A DNA stretch of 33,429 bases, taken from the NCBI GenBank assembly GCA_964473745.1, contig CAYYQE010000015.1, positions 1-33,429 of the forward strand, written 5' to 3'. The translations under genes were made by a program, and so were the position numbers. This document shows positions 7,279 through 14,610 of this stretch, in pieces (within the stretch, counting starts at the first letter, position 1; every line of letters starts with the position of its first letter). The notes under the pieces were generated by a model. It was not told the DNA's origin. It saw only the letters and a program-made list of their open reading frames with translations, and did not search any database. This stretch comes from JABJMC01 sp964473745 (GTDB taxonomy: Bacteria > Patescibacteriota > Gracilibacteria > UBA1369 > UBA12473).

Positions 7279-8199
7279 ATGCAATATAAGTGGCCAGTGA
7301 TTGGGCATACCAAGCAGCTTGAGGAGCTCGAAGAAGATCTATCCCAAGATCGCTTATCGCAGGGTTATCTTTTTGCGGGGCCGAGCCAAATTGGAAAAAT
7401 GCCAATTGTGCGAACTTTTGCGCAAATTTTGCAATGTCCAAATAATTTTTGCCGAGAATGTCCTACTTGTCGTCAGATTGAAAACGGCCAACATATTGAT
7501 ACTTTTTTGCTTCGCGATGAAGGAGAATCACTTAAAATTGAGGACATTCGCGAATTGATTTCTCATCTTTCTACTACCACTTCGAGCCCTCATAAAATTG
7601 TGATTGTTCAAAATTTGGAACGCATCACCACCGAGGCGGCGAATGCTTTTTTGAAAACTTTAGAGGAACCTATTCCAGGAGTGCTTTTTTTGATGACCAC
7701 AACGCAAAAACAACGCCTTCTTCCAACCTTATTATCACGAGTGCGGGTTATTTCTTTGCATTCTTTGTCAGACACAGTTATTCATGATTATTTGCGGCAA
7801 ATTCGTCCTAATTTGGATCCCAAAATGGTACAACTTATCTCGGCTTATGCGATGGGGAAACCAGGGCGAGCCATGGTGTTTTTGAATGATCCGGATCGTT
7901 TTCGTTTTTACCAAGATATGCACCACCAAATTGCTAAATTCCTGGAGCGTTCTACAAAAACAGATCGTATGATGTATGTGGATGCCCTATTGAAAGAACC
8001 TGAAAAAGTCCCTGTTTTTTTGGAATTATTTCTTTATGTAGTGCGTAGATTGGTTTTTAAAAAAATAGAAGGCGCGCAGATTTCTTATTCTTTTGAAGAT
8101 CTTTTTGATTTAGTTAGGAGGTTAGGACAAGCGCAATTTGAGCTGGACCACAACGTAAATTCACGTTTAGCTTTAGAAAATCTACTATTAGACGTATAA
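7279..8199 (+). CDS. holB: DNA polymerase III delta' subunit (clamp-loader)
   Basis: This 306-residue AAA+ clamp-loader subunit begins with IGHTKQLEELEE, as delta' and gamma/tau proteins do. The P-loop is GPSQIGKMP (residues 34-42), where Met replaces the usual Ser/Thr; this is typical of the non-hydrolysing delta' subunit. A four-cysteine zinc module follows at Cys53, Cys58, Cys61 and Cys64. LKIEDIRELI, ANAFLKTLEEP and SRVRVISL are family hallmarks; the last corresponds to the SRC sensor with Cys replaced by Val. It is the second gene of murF-holB-TPR. A six-T tract abuts its ATG in place of a Shine-Dalgarno. dnaX lacks such a degenerate P-loop, so delta' is favoured. Confidence 0.93.
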   Translation: MQYKWPVIGHTKQLEELEEDLSQDRLSQGYLFAGPSQIGKMPIVRTFAQILQCPNNFCRECPTCRQIENGQHIDTFLLRDEGESLKIEDIRELISHLSTTTSSPHKIVIVQNLERITTEAANAFLKTLEEPIPGVLFLMTTTQKQRLLPTLLSRVRVISLHSLSDTVIHDYLRQIRPNLDPKMVQLISAYAMGKPGRAMVFLNDPDRFRFYQDMHHQIAKFLERSTKTDRMMYVDALLKEPEKVPVFLELFLYVVRRLVFKKIEGAQISYSFEDLFDLVRRLGQAQFELDHNVNSRLALENLLLDV

Positions 8200-8209
8200 T
8201 TCTTTTCCT

Positions 8210-9064
8210 ATGTTTTATTGGATTTTATTTATCATCAGTGGCTTGGTGCTCGGACTTGTTTTCTGGAGACGCTATCTTCTTTCTTTAAAAAGTGTTGCTT
8301 TTGAAGAAGAACTAAAAAAAGAAGCAGGGAAAGAAGAAGAACCAGAAGACGTTCCTCTTCCGGCTGATGATGAACTTTCGGATTTACAGAAGAAAAGACA
8401 CGAGGAACAACGAGCCCGAGAAGAAAAAGATTCTCGCCTACGAAAAGGAAAAAAGGCTTTTAAGCAGGCTGATGTTCATTTTTCAAAAGGGGATTACGGC
8501 CTGGCGGAAAAGCATTTATTACAGGTTCTTTCTTTTGATAATGATCATTTAGATGCAAATTTGAAATTAGGATTATTATATTTACAGCAGGAAAACCTTC
8601 CGCGAGCTGAATTTTTCTTTCAAAAACTAATTGATCTTAAAGAAAATCCTATTTATTTCAGTAATTTGGCGCTTACTCTTTATCAGCAAAACAAACTAGA
8701 AGAGGCAGTTAAGCTCTATGAACGCGCAATTGAAATGGATGATAAAAAAGCCGGTCGTTTTGTAAGCGTGGCGCATGTTTACCACGAATTAGGAGAGATG
8801 GAAAAAGCTTTGTCAGCCTTTGAGGAAGCCTCACGATTAGAGCCTCGAAATTTGGATTATTTGTGGGCCCTCACTGAGTATTACGAGAAATTTTCTCAAG
8901 TGGACGATATTCTACGAGTTGTAAATCGAATCTTGGAACTTGATCCCTACAACGAAGACGCTAAAGCAAAAATGGCCCTGTTTGAAGAAGCTGCCGAAGA
9001 AGAGCCCCCAAAGGCTGATGAACCAGGGGTTGATGAAGATGGGCAGGTTAAGATGGATTTGTAA
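8210..9064 (+). CDS. Membrane-anchored tetratricopeptide-repeat (TPR) protein
   Basis: The protein has 284 residues. An N-terminal transmembrane helix (about residues 2-20, FYWILFIISGLVLGLVFW) is followed by a charged Glu/Lys-rich linker (30-80). At least four TPR units follow from about residue 85 to 255, with repeated patterns such as GDYGLAEKHLLQVLSFDNDH and GEMEKALSAFEEASRLEPRN. The tail is acidic. TPR arrays are protein-protein interaction scaffolds, and the anchor places this one on the inner face of the membrane. It is third in the operon after murF and holB (10-bp gap) and its stop sits 1 base from the convergent exchanger gene. The partner is unknown; a cell-wall link is suggested only by murF. 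Confidence 0.88.
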   Translation: MFYWILFIISGLVLGLVFWRRYLLSLKSVAFEEELKKEAGKEEEPEDVPLPADDELSDLQKKRHEEQRAREEKDSRLRKGKKAFKQADVHFSKGDYGLAEKHLLQVLSFDNDHLDANLKLGLLYLQQENLPRAEFFFQKLIDLKENPIYFSNLALTLYQQNKLEEAVKLYERAIEMDDKKAGRFVSVAHVYHELGEMEKALSAFEEASRLEPRNLDYLWALTEYYEKFSQVDDILRVVNRILELDPYNEDAKAKMALFEEAAEEEPPKADEPGVDEDGQVKMDL

Positions 9065-9065
9065 T

Positions 9066-10049
9066 CTATCCTCGATAAATCAGATAACCTAAGTACCCAA
9101 CATACAAGCTAATAAAAATGACTCCCTGCCACCGAAGAAGTTTGTTTTTTGTCTGATTGTGTTCTTTCCCTTGAACAATAAAGAAAAACAGTAAAAAGGT
9201 GGTAACTAACACTACAATAATGTCTTGGTTTAGGGCCTCAGAAAAAGAAAGGGGAGTCATAGTGGCGGTGCTAGCCAAAACCAAAAGAATATTAAAAATA
9301 TTGGAGCCAATAACATTACCAATGATAATGTCTGGATGCTTTTTGCGCGCGGCCACAATAGCGGTCGCTAGCTCTGGCAGAGAGGTCCCAATCGCTAAAA
9401 TAGTAAGACCCATAAAGGCTTCACTCATCCCAATAATTCCACCAAAATAAACTGCACCATCAACAATCCATTTACCACCTAATGTTAGTCCAATTAACCC
9501 GGCTAAAACTTTAGTTGAAGAAATTCCGATTTTTTCCTTATGAATATGTTCGTGATCCAAGCCGGTATCTAAGACTCCTTTTTTTGCAATTTGCCCTAAA
9601 TACACTACAAAAATTATAAAAAACCCAAGCATGGTTAGACCATCAGAGCGTGAGATTTGAGAAGTGGCGGCACCATCAATCAAAATATCATTGGCCATAA
9701 AAAATAAGGCCACTACCGCCAAAAGTGAAAAAGGGATCTCCTTCCAAATCGTGCTGTCCTTAACGGCAATCGGATAAATCAAAGCAGCCACACCCAAAAT
9801 CAACAAAGTATTGGAAATATTTGAACCAAGAACATTACCTATCGCGAGATCAGTATTGCCCTGCGCTCCCGCAATCATGTTCACCACTAACTCGGGAGCC
9901 GAGGTTCCAAAAGCAACCACTGTTAGCCCAATTACCAGAGAAGAAATGCCCAGTCGCCGAGCAATTGAGGCCGATCCATCCACTAGAAAGTTTGCTCCCT
10001 TGATGAGGATTACGAATCCGGCAACGAAAAGAAGGAGGGAAATAATCAT
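9066..10049 (-). CDS. Calcium/cation antiporter (CaCA family, YrbG-like)
   Basis: This 327-residue integral membrane protein has about ten hydrophobic helices and the two inverted alpha-repeats that define the CaCA superfamily. The first carries GTSAPE (48-53) and GNVLGSN (71-77); the second carries GTSLPE (221-226) and GNVIGSN (244-250). These Glu and Asn residues bind the cation in known Na+/Ca2+ exchangers. A short His/Glu-rich cytoplasmic loop (DTGLDHEHIHKEK, 161-173) separates the halves. It probably exports Ca2+ in exchange for Na+ or H+; specificity cannot be read from sequence. It converges on the TPR gene and diverges from the L,D-transpeptidase gene. Confidence 0.93.
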   Translation of the reverse strand: MIISLLLFVAGFVILIKGANFLVDGSASIARRLGISSLVIGLTVVAFGTSAPELVVNMIAGAQGNTDLAIGNVLGSNISNTLLILGVAALIYPIAVKDSTIWKEIPFSLLAVVALFFMANDILIDGAATSQISRSDGLTMLGFFIIFVVYLGQIAKKGVLDTGLDHEHIHKEKIGISSTKVLAGLIGLTLGGKWIVDGAVYFGGIIGMSEAFMGLTILAIGTSLPELATAIVAARKKHPDIIIGNVIGSNIFNILLVLASTATMTPLSFSEALNQDIIVVLVTTFLLFFFIVQGKEHNQTKNKLLRWQGVIFISLYVGYLGYLIYRG

Positions 10050-10092
10050 ATCGGCAGTATTTTAACACAAGTTTTTGCGATGTCCTTGAAAG

Positions 10093-10121
10093 TTGCCTTT
10101 TGGGGCTTTTTGTGGTATAAT
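10093..10121 (+). promoter_or_regulatory. Extended -10 promoter of the L,D-transpeptidase gene
   Basis: TTGCCT (10093-10098) and a perfect TATAAT (10116-10121) are 17 bp apart, with a TGG extension before the -10. The leader would be about 19 nt. The segment TTTTTGTGGTATAAT (10107-10121) recurs almost unchanged elsewhere in the window. Confidence 0.8.
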
Positions 10122-10146
10122 TCTAGGTTAAAAATAAACTTTTTTT

Positions 10147-11313
10147 ATGGGTAGTGAAGTTATGGGTGGTGAAAATTTTGATGCCGATGGTGTTGAACCA
10201 AGCCTTGATGCTGCGCCAAGCCTTGACGTTAAGCTAAATCTTGACGCTATGGCGCGAGAGCTGCTGCTATCCAGTTTGGCTGGCGAAATTTATGATAACT
10301 TAGAAGCTATGGCCCAAACAGAAGAGGGGCGGGAGCGAATTCGTTCTTTTTGTTTAGATGAAGAGGGGGTTTTTGTTTTAGATTCGGAGCATCCTTTGTA
10401 TGAAAAAGTTACTATTCATCATTTGTATGTGGATGAGGTTTTGCGGGTAGGCGGTGCTTTTGTGAAATATTTAGATGGTGGAGAAGGATTGGCTTATTAT
10501 TTACTGGCTGATCATGAACGCCGGATGCGTCTGCGAACCGGGATGACGGTAGAAGTAGTTGGGAAAAATGTGCCTAATTCTTATATTGACAGAATTCAAG
10601 ATTCGCCGGTGGTGGGGCCCCTTTTGGAAGATTATAGAAATAGTGATGTCTTGGGGCGGACACTATTAAAAAAGAGTCGCTACACGGGTGAAGATTTGTC
10701 TTATGAAGAAACTTATGACGTTCTGAAAATTTTAGAAGACAAGGGTTTTTTGGGTCGCTTAGAAGACAGGCGTCACTGGGATAATGGGATTGCGGCAATC
10801 GCTTTTCGGGAAACTGAAGATTCGCCACAAACTCTTATTTTGATGTTTAAAGATTCCAGCGGACAAATTTATCGGATGCGAAAATACCTGATTTCGATGG
10901 GAAAATACGGGATTGGTGATGGTCGGGGAGCCACTCCACTGGGGGTGGCGCGGTTAGAATTTCGTTATGGGGGCTATAATAACAAAGAAGATTATGAACA
11001 ATTCGAGGTGGGAACAATGTATGATGATCAAATAATTGTAGGACGGATGCGTCATTTTAACCAGGGTAAAGCTCTGATGACGACTCGGATCCTGAAGATT
11101 AACAACTTAGAAGGAGCACGGCGACGGCCGGTTTATGTTCACGGAACAAATCACGAAAACTTGTTGGGGCAAGCCCGATCAATAGGGTGTGTTCGGATGT
11201 CGAATATTGATGTTTTGGAGCTTTATCATTTGACCCCAGAAGAGGGGATGTTGATGGATGTGCGATCCGAAAAACCACCAGCAGAGTTGGTGGAGATTTT
11301 GAGGAGGGATTAA
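10147..11313 (+). CDS. L,D-transpeptidase catalytic (YkuD) domain protein
   Basis: The protein has 388 residues. The C-terminal YkuD domain (about 215-375) shows the motif HGT at 332-334 and SIGCVRM at 345-351, with nucleophile Cys348 and Arg350. Such enzymes form 3-3 peptidoglycan cross-links or attach proteins to peptides. GDGRGATPLGV around residues 257-267 is the usual entry strand. Residues 1-200 are not recognised and open with an SLD pseudo-repeat. No signal peptide or membrane helix is visible, which is odd for an enzyme that should act outside the cell. An alternative ATG six codons downstream (10162) changes nothing here. A T7 tract abuts the start codon. Confidence 0.93.
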   Translation: MGSEVMGGENFDADGVEPSLDAAPSLDVKLNLDAMARELLLSSLAGEIYDNLEAMAQTEEGRERIRSFCLDEEGVFVLDSEHPLYEKVTIHHLYVDEVLRVGGAFVKYLDGGEGLAYYLLADHERRMRLRTGMTVEVVGKNVPNSYIDRIQDSPVVGPLLEDYRNSDVLGRTLLKKSRYTGEDLSYEETYDVLKILEDKGFLGRLEDRRHWDNGIAAIAFRETEDSPQTLILMFKDSSGQIYRMRKYLISMGKYGIGDGRGATPLGVARLEFRYGGYNNKEDYEQFEVGTMYDDQIIVGRMRHFNQGKALMTTRILKINNLEGARRRPVYVHGTNHENLLGQARSIGCVRMSNIDVLELYHLTPEEGMLMDVRSEKPPAELVEILRRD

Positions 11314-11372
11314 AGCCCGCTCCGCCGCGAGATAAGCAACCTGAGTTAGTCGGGGTTTTATGCAAAGGTGGC

Positions 11373-11391
11373 GGCCCCGCGTTGCGGGGCC
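11373..11391. terminator. GC-rich hairpin between the convergent transpeptidase and tRNA units
   Basis: GGCCCCGC (11373-11380), loop GTT, GCGGGGCC (11384-11391) form a perfect 8-bp stem, followed by TTT on the plus strand. An alternative outer pairing GCAAAGG/CCTTTGC (11362-11396) is possible. It lies between two converging transcripts and probably terminates the transpeptidase mRNA, though the T-run is short. Confidence 0.55.
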
Positions 11392-11395
11392 TTTG

Positions 11396-11425
11396 CGCAA
11401 AAATAGGACTTCGTCCTCTTTTGCG
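11396..11425 (-). ncRNA. Hairpin in the 3' trailer of tRNA-Pro
   Basis: Read on the minus strand, it begins two bases after the CCA end. CGCAAAA pairs with TTTTGCG, enclosing the core GAGGAC-GAA-GTCCT. It probably acts as a processing or termination structure for the tRNA transcript. It shares its core with the tRNA-Leu trailer. Confidence 0.5.
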
Positions 11426-11427
11426 TA

Positions 11428-11503
11428 TGGTCGGAGTGGTGGGACTCGAACCCACGGCCTCACGGCCCCCAGCCGTACGCGCTACCAACTGCGCCACACC
11501 CCG
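11428..11503 (-). tRNA. tRNA-Pro (anticodon GGG)
   Basis: The 76-nt cloverleaf reads CGGGGTG at the 5' acceptor and CACTCCG at the 3' acceptor, with one G-T wobble. The D-stem is GCGC/GCGC, the anticodon loop CTGGGGG (anticodon GGG, decoding CCC/CCT) and the T-loop TTCGAGT, with an encoded ACCA end. It is the second tRNA of a two-gene unit. Confidence 0.95.
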
Positions 11504-11539
11504 ATATTAGTAATGCTCGCGCCGCTAGGCGCTGCGCTG

Positions 11540-11567
11540 CGCGAACTAGGACGTTGTCCTCTTCGCG
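11540..11567 (-). ncRNA. Hairpin in the 3' trailer of tRNA-Leu
   Basis: On the minus strand it starts three bases after the tRNA-Leu CCA. CGCGAA pairs with TTCGCG around the core GAGGAC-AAC-GTCCT. A second small hairpin (GCGCC/GGCGC, 11519-11532) follows before tRNA-Pro. The core matches the tRNA-Pro trailer, while the outer arms differ in a compensatory way. Confidence 0.5.
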
Positions 11568-11570
11568 TGA

Positions 11571-11657
11571 TGGTGCCGAAGGAGGGGATCGAACCCTCAC
11601 TCCCATACGGGAACACGATTTTGAGTCGTGCGCGTCTACCAATTCCGCCACTTCGGC
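11571..11657 (-). tRNA. tRNA-Leu (anticodon CAA)
   Basis: This 87-nt class II tRNA has acceptor GCCGAAG/CTTCGGC, D-arm GGCGGAATTGGTAGACGC, anticodon stem CACGA/TCGTG around loop CTCAAAA (anticodon CAA, decoding TTG), and a long variable arm (TTCCCGTATGGGAG). The T-loop is TTCGATC and an ACCA end is encoded. It is first in the unit with tRNA-Pro. Confidence 0.96.
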
Positions 11658-11671
11658 TTATTTGCAGGGTG

Positions 11672-11700
11672 ATCATATTACCTGGGGATGGAAAATTCAA
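11672..11700 (-). promoter_or_regulatory. Promoter of the tRNA-Leu/tRNA-Pro unit
   Basis: On the minus strand TTGAAT (11700-11695) and TATGAT (11677-11672) are 17 bp apart. The -10 ends 14 bases before the mature tRNA-Leu 5' end. Confidence 0.65.
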
Positions 11701-11795
11701 GGAGTTTGTTCATTTTTTATTCATTTTTTTGTTAAATTTTCGTCATCTTAATTTGTTATGCTGATTAAGCTCTTTTATACACCATTACTTTATGC

Positions 11796-11833
11796 TATAA
11801 TTTGTATGTAAAATTAATTACTTTTTAATTACA
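11796..11833 (+). promoter_or_regulatory. Promoter and candidate operator of the toxin-antitoxin pair
   Basis: An extended -10, TGC plus TATAAT (TATAAT at 11796-11801), lies 37 bases before the antitoxin ATG; the -35 is poor. Directly downstream TGTAAAATTAA (11807-11817) and TTAATTACA (11825-11833) form an imperfect inverted repeat over the predicted transcript start, where a RelB-type antitoxin would be expected to bind. Confidence 0.5.
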
Positions 11834-11838
11834 AATCT

Positions 11839-12081
11839 ATGGCATTACTTCAACTTAACGTGGATGATAAACTCAAAAAAGCGATTCAAAAAAAAGCAAA
11901 GGCTTATGGCGTACCAGCTAGCTCTTTAATTCGGATTGTTTTGGTTAAGTCTTTTGTTGAGGAACAGGATGAATTATTTCGTCCTGGAAATGTATTTAAT
12001 GCAGATCGTGATAATAATGGAAAGGGCATCCCTCTTGACGATATAATCGCAGCCCTCAAAAATGCCGGACAAAATAACTAA
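11839..12081 (+). CDS. RelB/DinJ-like antitoxin
   Basis: This 80-residue protein has an N-terminal ribbon-helix-helix-like pattern: a strand (LLQLNVDDKLKKAI) followed by two helices with AYGVPASSLIRIVLVKSFVEE. This is how RelB/DinJ antitoxins begin. The C-terminal part (PGNVFNADRDNNGKGIPLDD) would wrap and neutralise the toxin. It overlaps the toxin gene by 20 bp, the classic order and coupling of a type II module. An inverted repeat in its leader is a plausible operator for autoregulation. The exact family cannot be fixed by eye. Confidence 0.8.
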   Translation: MALLQLNVDDKLKKAIQKKAKAYGVPASSLIRIVLVKSFVEEQDELFRPGNVFNADRDNNGKGIPLDDIIAALKNAGQNN

Positions 12082-12298
12082 ATTTATTAACTCTTTAGAT
12101 AACAAGTCTCGCCTTAGAGTTATTAAAATCCTCGAAATATTAAGAAAAGACAGATTAACAATGCCTGGGATACGAAAGTTGCAAGGATATCATGGGCTTT
12201 TTAGAATTCGTGTTGGTAAAATTCGAATTGTTTTTAAGATGCCAGAAAAAGGCTCCATTGAAGTGGTAGACATCGGCTACCGCGGCAACATCTATTAA
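12062..12298 (+). CDS. RelE/ParE-superfamily toxin
   Basis: This 78-residue protein fits the RelE fold by pattern. N-terminal helices (ITKFINSLDNKSRLRVIKILEI) are followed by KLQGYHGLFRIRVGKIRIVFK, which resembles the conserved RelE segment of a Leu-x-Gly run into beta strands ending in Arg-x-x-Phe. The C-terminus is IEVVDIGYRGNIY. RelE toxins cleave mRNA in the ribosomal A site; ParE relatives target gyrase, and the two cannot be separated here. Its ATG lies inside the antitoxin gene. Its TAA overlaps the TAA of the convergent ATPase gene within the palindrome TTAA. Confidence 0.82.
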   Translation: MPDKITKFINSLDNKSRLRVIKILEILRKDRLTMPGIRKLQGYHGLFRIRVGKIRIVFKMPEKGSIEVVDIGYRGNIY

Positions 12299-14544
12299 AC
12301 AATTGGAGTGGCAAATTTTTCTTCGCCAGCTTGGGGCCCACTATCTTCATCGGGCTCAGCAGAGGCATCTTCTTCCCAGGATTTTAAGGTTTCTTCAACT
12401 TCAGCGCGGGGACGGCAATATTTATTGCGAGAAGCGGCAATGATTTGATCAGCGTAGTTTTCTTTAATAATTGGAACGTCAATGGTTCGAGCAGAAAAAG
12501 CGTCTTTGATTTCTCCATCAATAGACATTTTTAAATATAATTCTCGAACACCTAAATTAATAATATCGCGAACTTCAAATTTGGGGGTGTATTCCTTTTC
12601 AAGAATCACGGCATCTTCAGCTCCAACCCTAAAATTAACAATCGAGCCAACATTACCAAAAACCGTGGTCTTAACCAGGTCGGAAAGCTGTCCCATATAC
12701 TGGTGAGCCATGGTTAAATTTAAGCGATATTTGCGTGCTTCAGACAAAATTTCAGCAAAAGTTTCCGTGGCAAAATATTGAAACTCATCACAATAAAGAT
12801 AAAAGTCTTTGCGAAGTTCTTCGGCGGTGTCGGAACGCTGCATGGCGGCTTGTTGAATTTTGGTAACCATCATGGCCCCGATGAGTCCACAGTTTTCTTC
12901 TCCTAATTTACCTTTAGAGATTTTCATCAAAAGGATCTTTTGGTTGTCCATAATGTCGCGGATGTCGATTTTGTTTTCGGGTTGCCCAACAATGTTTCGT
13001 ATCAGGTTTGTAGAGACAAATTGTCCGACTTTATTGAGGAGCGGCATAATAGCTTCGTTGTCGAATTTTTCGCTCCATCCAGCAAACTCATTTACCCAGA
13101 AATTCTTAATTACTGAATCTTGAATATTGGCTACGATTTTTTGGCGATAATTTTTGTCGGAAAGCATCTTGAGAATCGAAAGCACGGTGGTGTTGGGGGA
13201 GTCTAAAAGAGCCAATGTTGTGTAGCGCAAAACGTGTTCTAAGCGCGGCGTCCAGTTGGCGCCAAATAGCTTTTTAAAAATTTCTACAAACCCAATCGTG
13301 ACGCGGATCCGGTATTCCGGATCTACCCCCGCTAACGGGTTAAAAGCAATTGGATGCTCCATGTCTCCCGGATCAAAAAGAACTACGTCTTTGATGCGAT
13401 GTTCAGGAATGTATTTAAGAATATTATCAACAAGATCACCGTGCGGATCAAGCACCCCTACCCCCTTGCCAGCCTGAATATCAGCGCTAATTAAAAGTTC
13501 CAGCATTTTGGATTTACCAGTGCCGCTTTTCCCGACCACATAAAGATGGCGGCGGCGGTCAATACGTTTAATCCCAAAGCGAATGTTTTGATTGTGAAAG
13601 TTGGTAGAGCCAAAAACAGAAAGATCATTTGGAGGCACATTGCCTTCTTTGGGTAGACTTTCTGGCGGTTCTTTTTTGCGAGAAACTACATGCACAATAT
13701 GCGGGACCTGATCTGGCTCGGGGAAGTGATAAATCGTGGCTAATTCCTCGGTGGTAAATAAAAACCCACTATCTACAGCTCCGTTTTTATATTTTTTCAG
13801 AAAAGAATTGCGGCCAACTTTTACTCCTTTTAACTGATTGAAATCCGTGGTGTTAAATTGTTGAAACGCACGTTTGATGGATTCGATTTTCATATCAGCT
13901 TCACCCTGGGTTTTTGCGACATAACCAATCCTAATGTTGACGTTATAAGAATTTTTATCGGCTTTTTTGTTGAATTCTTCTTTTTCAGTGGCGCGGAGAG
14001 CTATTTTCCCTTTTAGTTTTAAATAATCGCGTAAACGAAAAATGTTGCGCAAGGAAAGAATACGCATTTTAATGCGGCGCCCAAAATTGAGTCGCCAGTC
14101 ATCAGCCATTGGTTTACAGGTTACTTGAAGCCAAATTTCTTCGCCTTCAGCGCCTTTGGAAAGCACCGAAAAAATTCCAGCCAAAGAATCTCCTTCAAAT
14201 TTGCGATGGTCCTTGATGGGATAAATATCACTGCGTTCCAATACAACTTCGGCGCAAGCAAAACCCTGCCCAGCCGCGGTTATTTTATCAGGTTCAACAT
14301 AATCTTTAACTTCAAACATTTCGGCATCTGGATACTGTCCATAAATTTGCCCTTCGATAAGATGTTTGACCTTTGTTTCTACCCGCACATAAAAATAAAT
14401 ATGCTGATGCATGGAAACAACCTCAAAAGCCACGGACGCATTAGTCATTGTTTCGTAAATATTCTCAAGCATTTGTTCAAAACTTGCTTCTTCATTTTTG
14501 CCAGGCGGAATTTTTACTAGGAGAAGGTGTTGTTTTTGAGCCAT
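12295..14544 (-). CDS. VirD4/TraG-type (HerA/FtsK superfamily) DNA-transfer ATPase
   Basis: The protein has 749 residues. Residues 1-320 form an N-terminal domain of unknown family, found here without transmembrane helices. The ATPase part has Walker A VGKSGTGKSK (about 335-345), VGVLDPHGDLVD just after it, Walker B FYLYCDEFQYF (about 583-593), and the coupling-protein helix TFAEILSEARKYRLNLTMAHQYMGQL. This is the motif order of type IV coupling proteins that pump single-stranded DNA or feed substrates to a secretion channel. No relaxase, VirB or pilin gene is nearby. The lack of membrane segments argues for a soluble or peripherally bound motor. It has its own promoter with a leader near 20 nt. 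Confidence 0.87.
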   Translation of the reverse strand: MAQKQHLLLVKIPPGKNEEASFEQMLENIYETMTNASVAFEVVSMHQHIYFYVRVETKVKHLIEGQIYGQYPDAEMFEVKDYVEPDKITAAGQGFACAEVVLERSDIYPIKDHRKFEGDSLAGIFSVLSKGAEGEEIWLQVTCKPMADDWRLNFGRRIKMRILSLRNIFRLRDYLKLKGKIALRATEKEEFNKKADKNSYNVNIRIGYVAKTQGEADMKIESIKRAFQQFNTTDFNQLKGVKVGRNSFLKKYKNGAVDSGFLFTTEELATIYHFPEPDQVPHIVHVVSRKKEPPESLPKEGNVPPNDLSVFGSTNFHNQNIRFGIKRIDRRRHLYVVGKSGTGKSKMLELLISADIQAGKGVGVLDPHGDLVDNILKYIPEHRIKDVVLFDPGDMEHPIAFNPLAGVDPEYRIRVTIGFVEIFKKLFGANWTPRLEHVLRYTTLALLDSPNTTVLSILKMLSDKNYRQKIVANIQDSVIKNFWVNEFAGWSEKFDNEAIMPLLNKVGQFVSTNLIRNIVGQPENKIDIRDIMDNQKILLMKISKGKLGEENCGLIGAMMVTKIQQAAMQRSDTAEELRKDFYLYCDEFQYFATETFAEILSEARKYRLNLTMAHQYMGQLSDLVKTTVFGNVGSIVNFRVGAEDAVILEKEYTPKFEVRDIINLGVRELYLKMSIDGEIKDAFSARTIDVPIIKENYADQIIAASRNKYCRPRAEVEETLKSWEEDASAEPDEDSGPQAGEEKFATPIV

Positions 14545-14570
14545 GAAACATCGTTAAAACACTGGCTTTG

Positions 14571-14600
14571 ATTGTAGCCTGCATCAGGAGAAGGTGTCAA
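14571..14600 (-). promoter_or_regulatory. Promoter of the VirD4/TraG-type ATPase gene
   Basis: On the minus strand a perfect TTGACA (14600-14595) and TACAAT (14576-14571) are 18 bp apart. The transcript would start about 20 nt before the ATG at 14544. Confidence 0.7.
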
Positions 14601-14610
14601 ACAGAGACCC

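Noticed and set aside
11360..11764. Protein frames across the tRNA region
   Set aside because: They read through two clear tRNAs and their trailers; shadow frames only.
11428..14544. tRNA-targeted integrative element
   Set aside because: No integrase and no repeated tRNA 3' end are seen, and the tRNA 3' ends face away from the toxin and ATPase genes.
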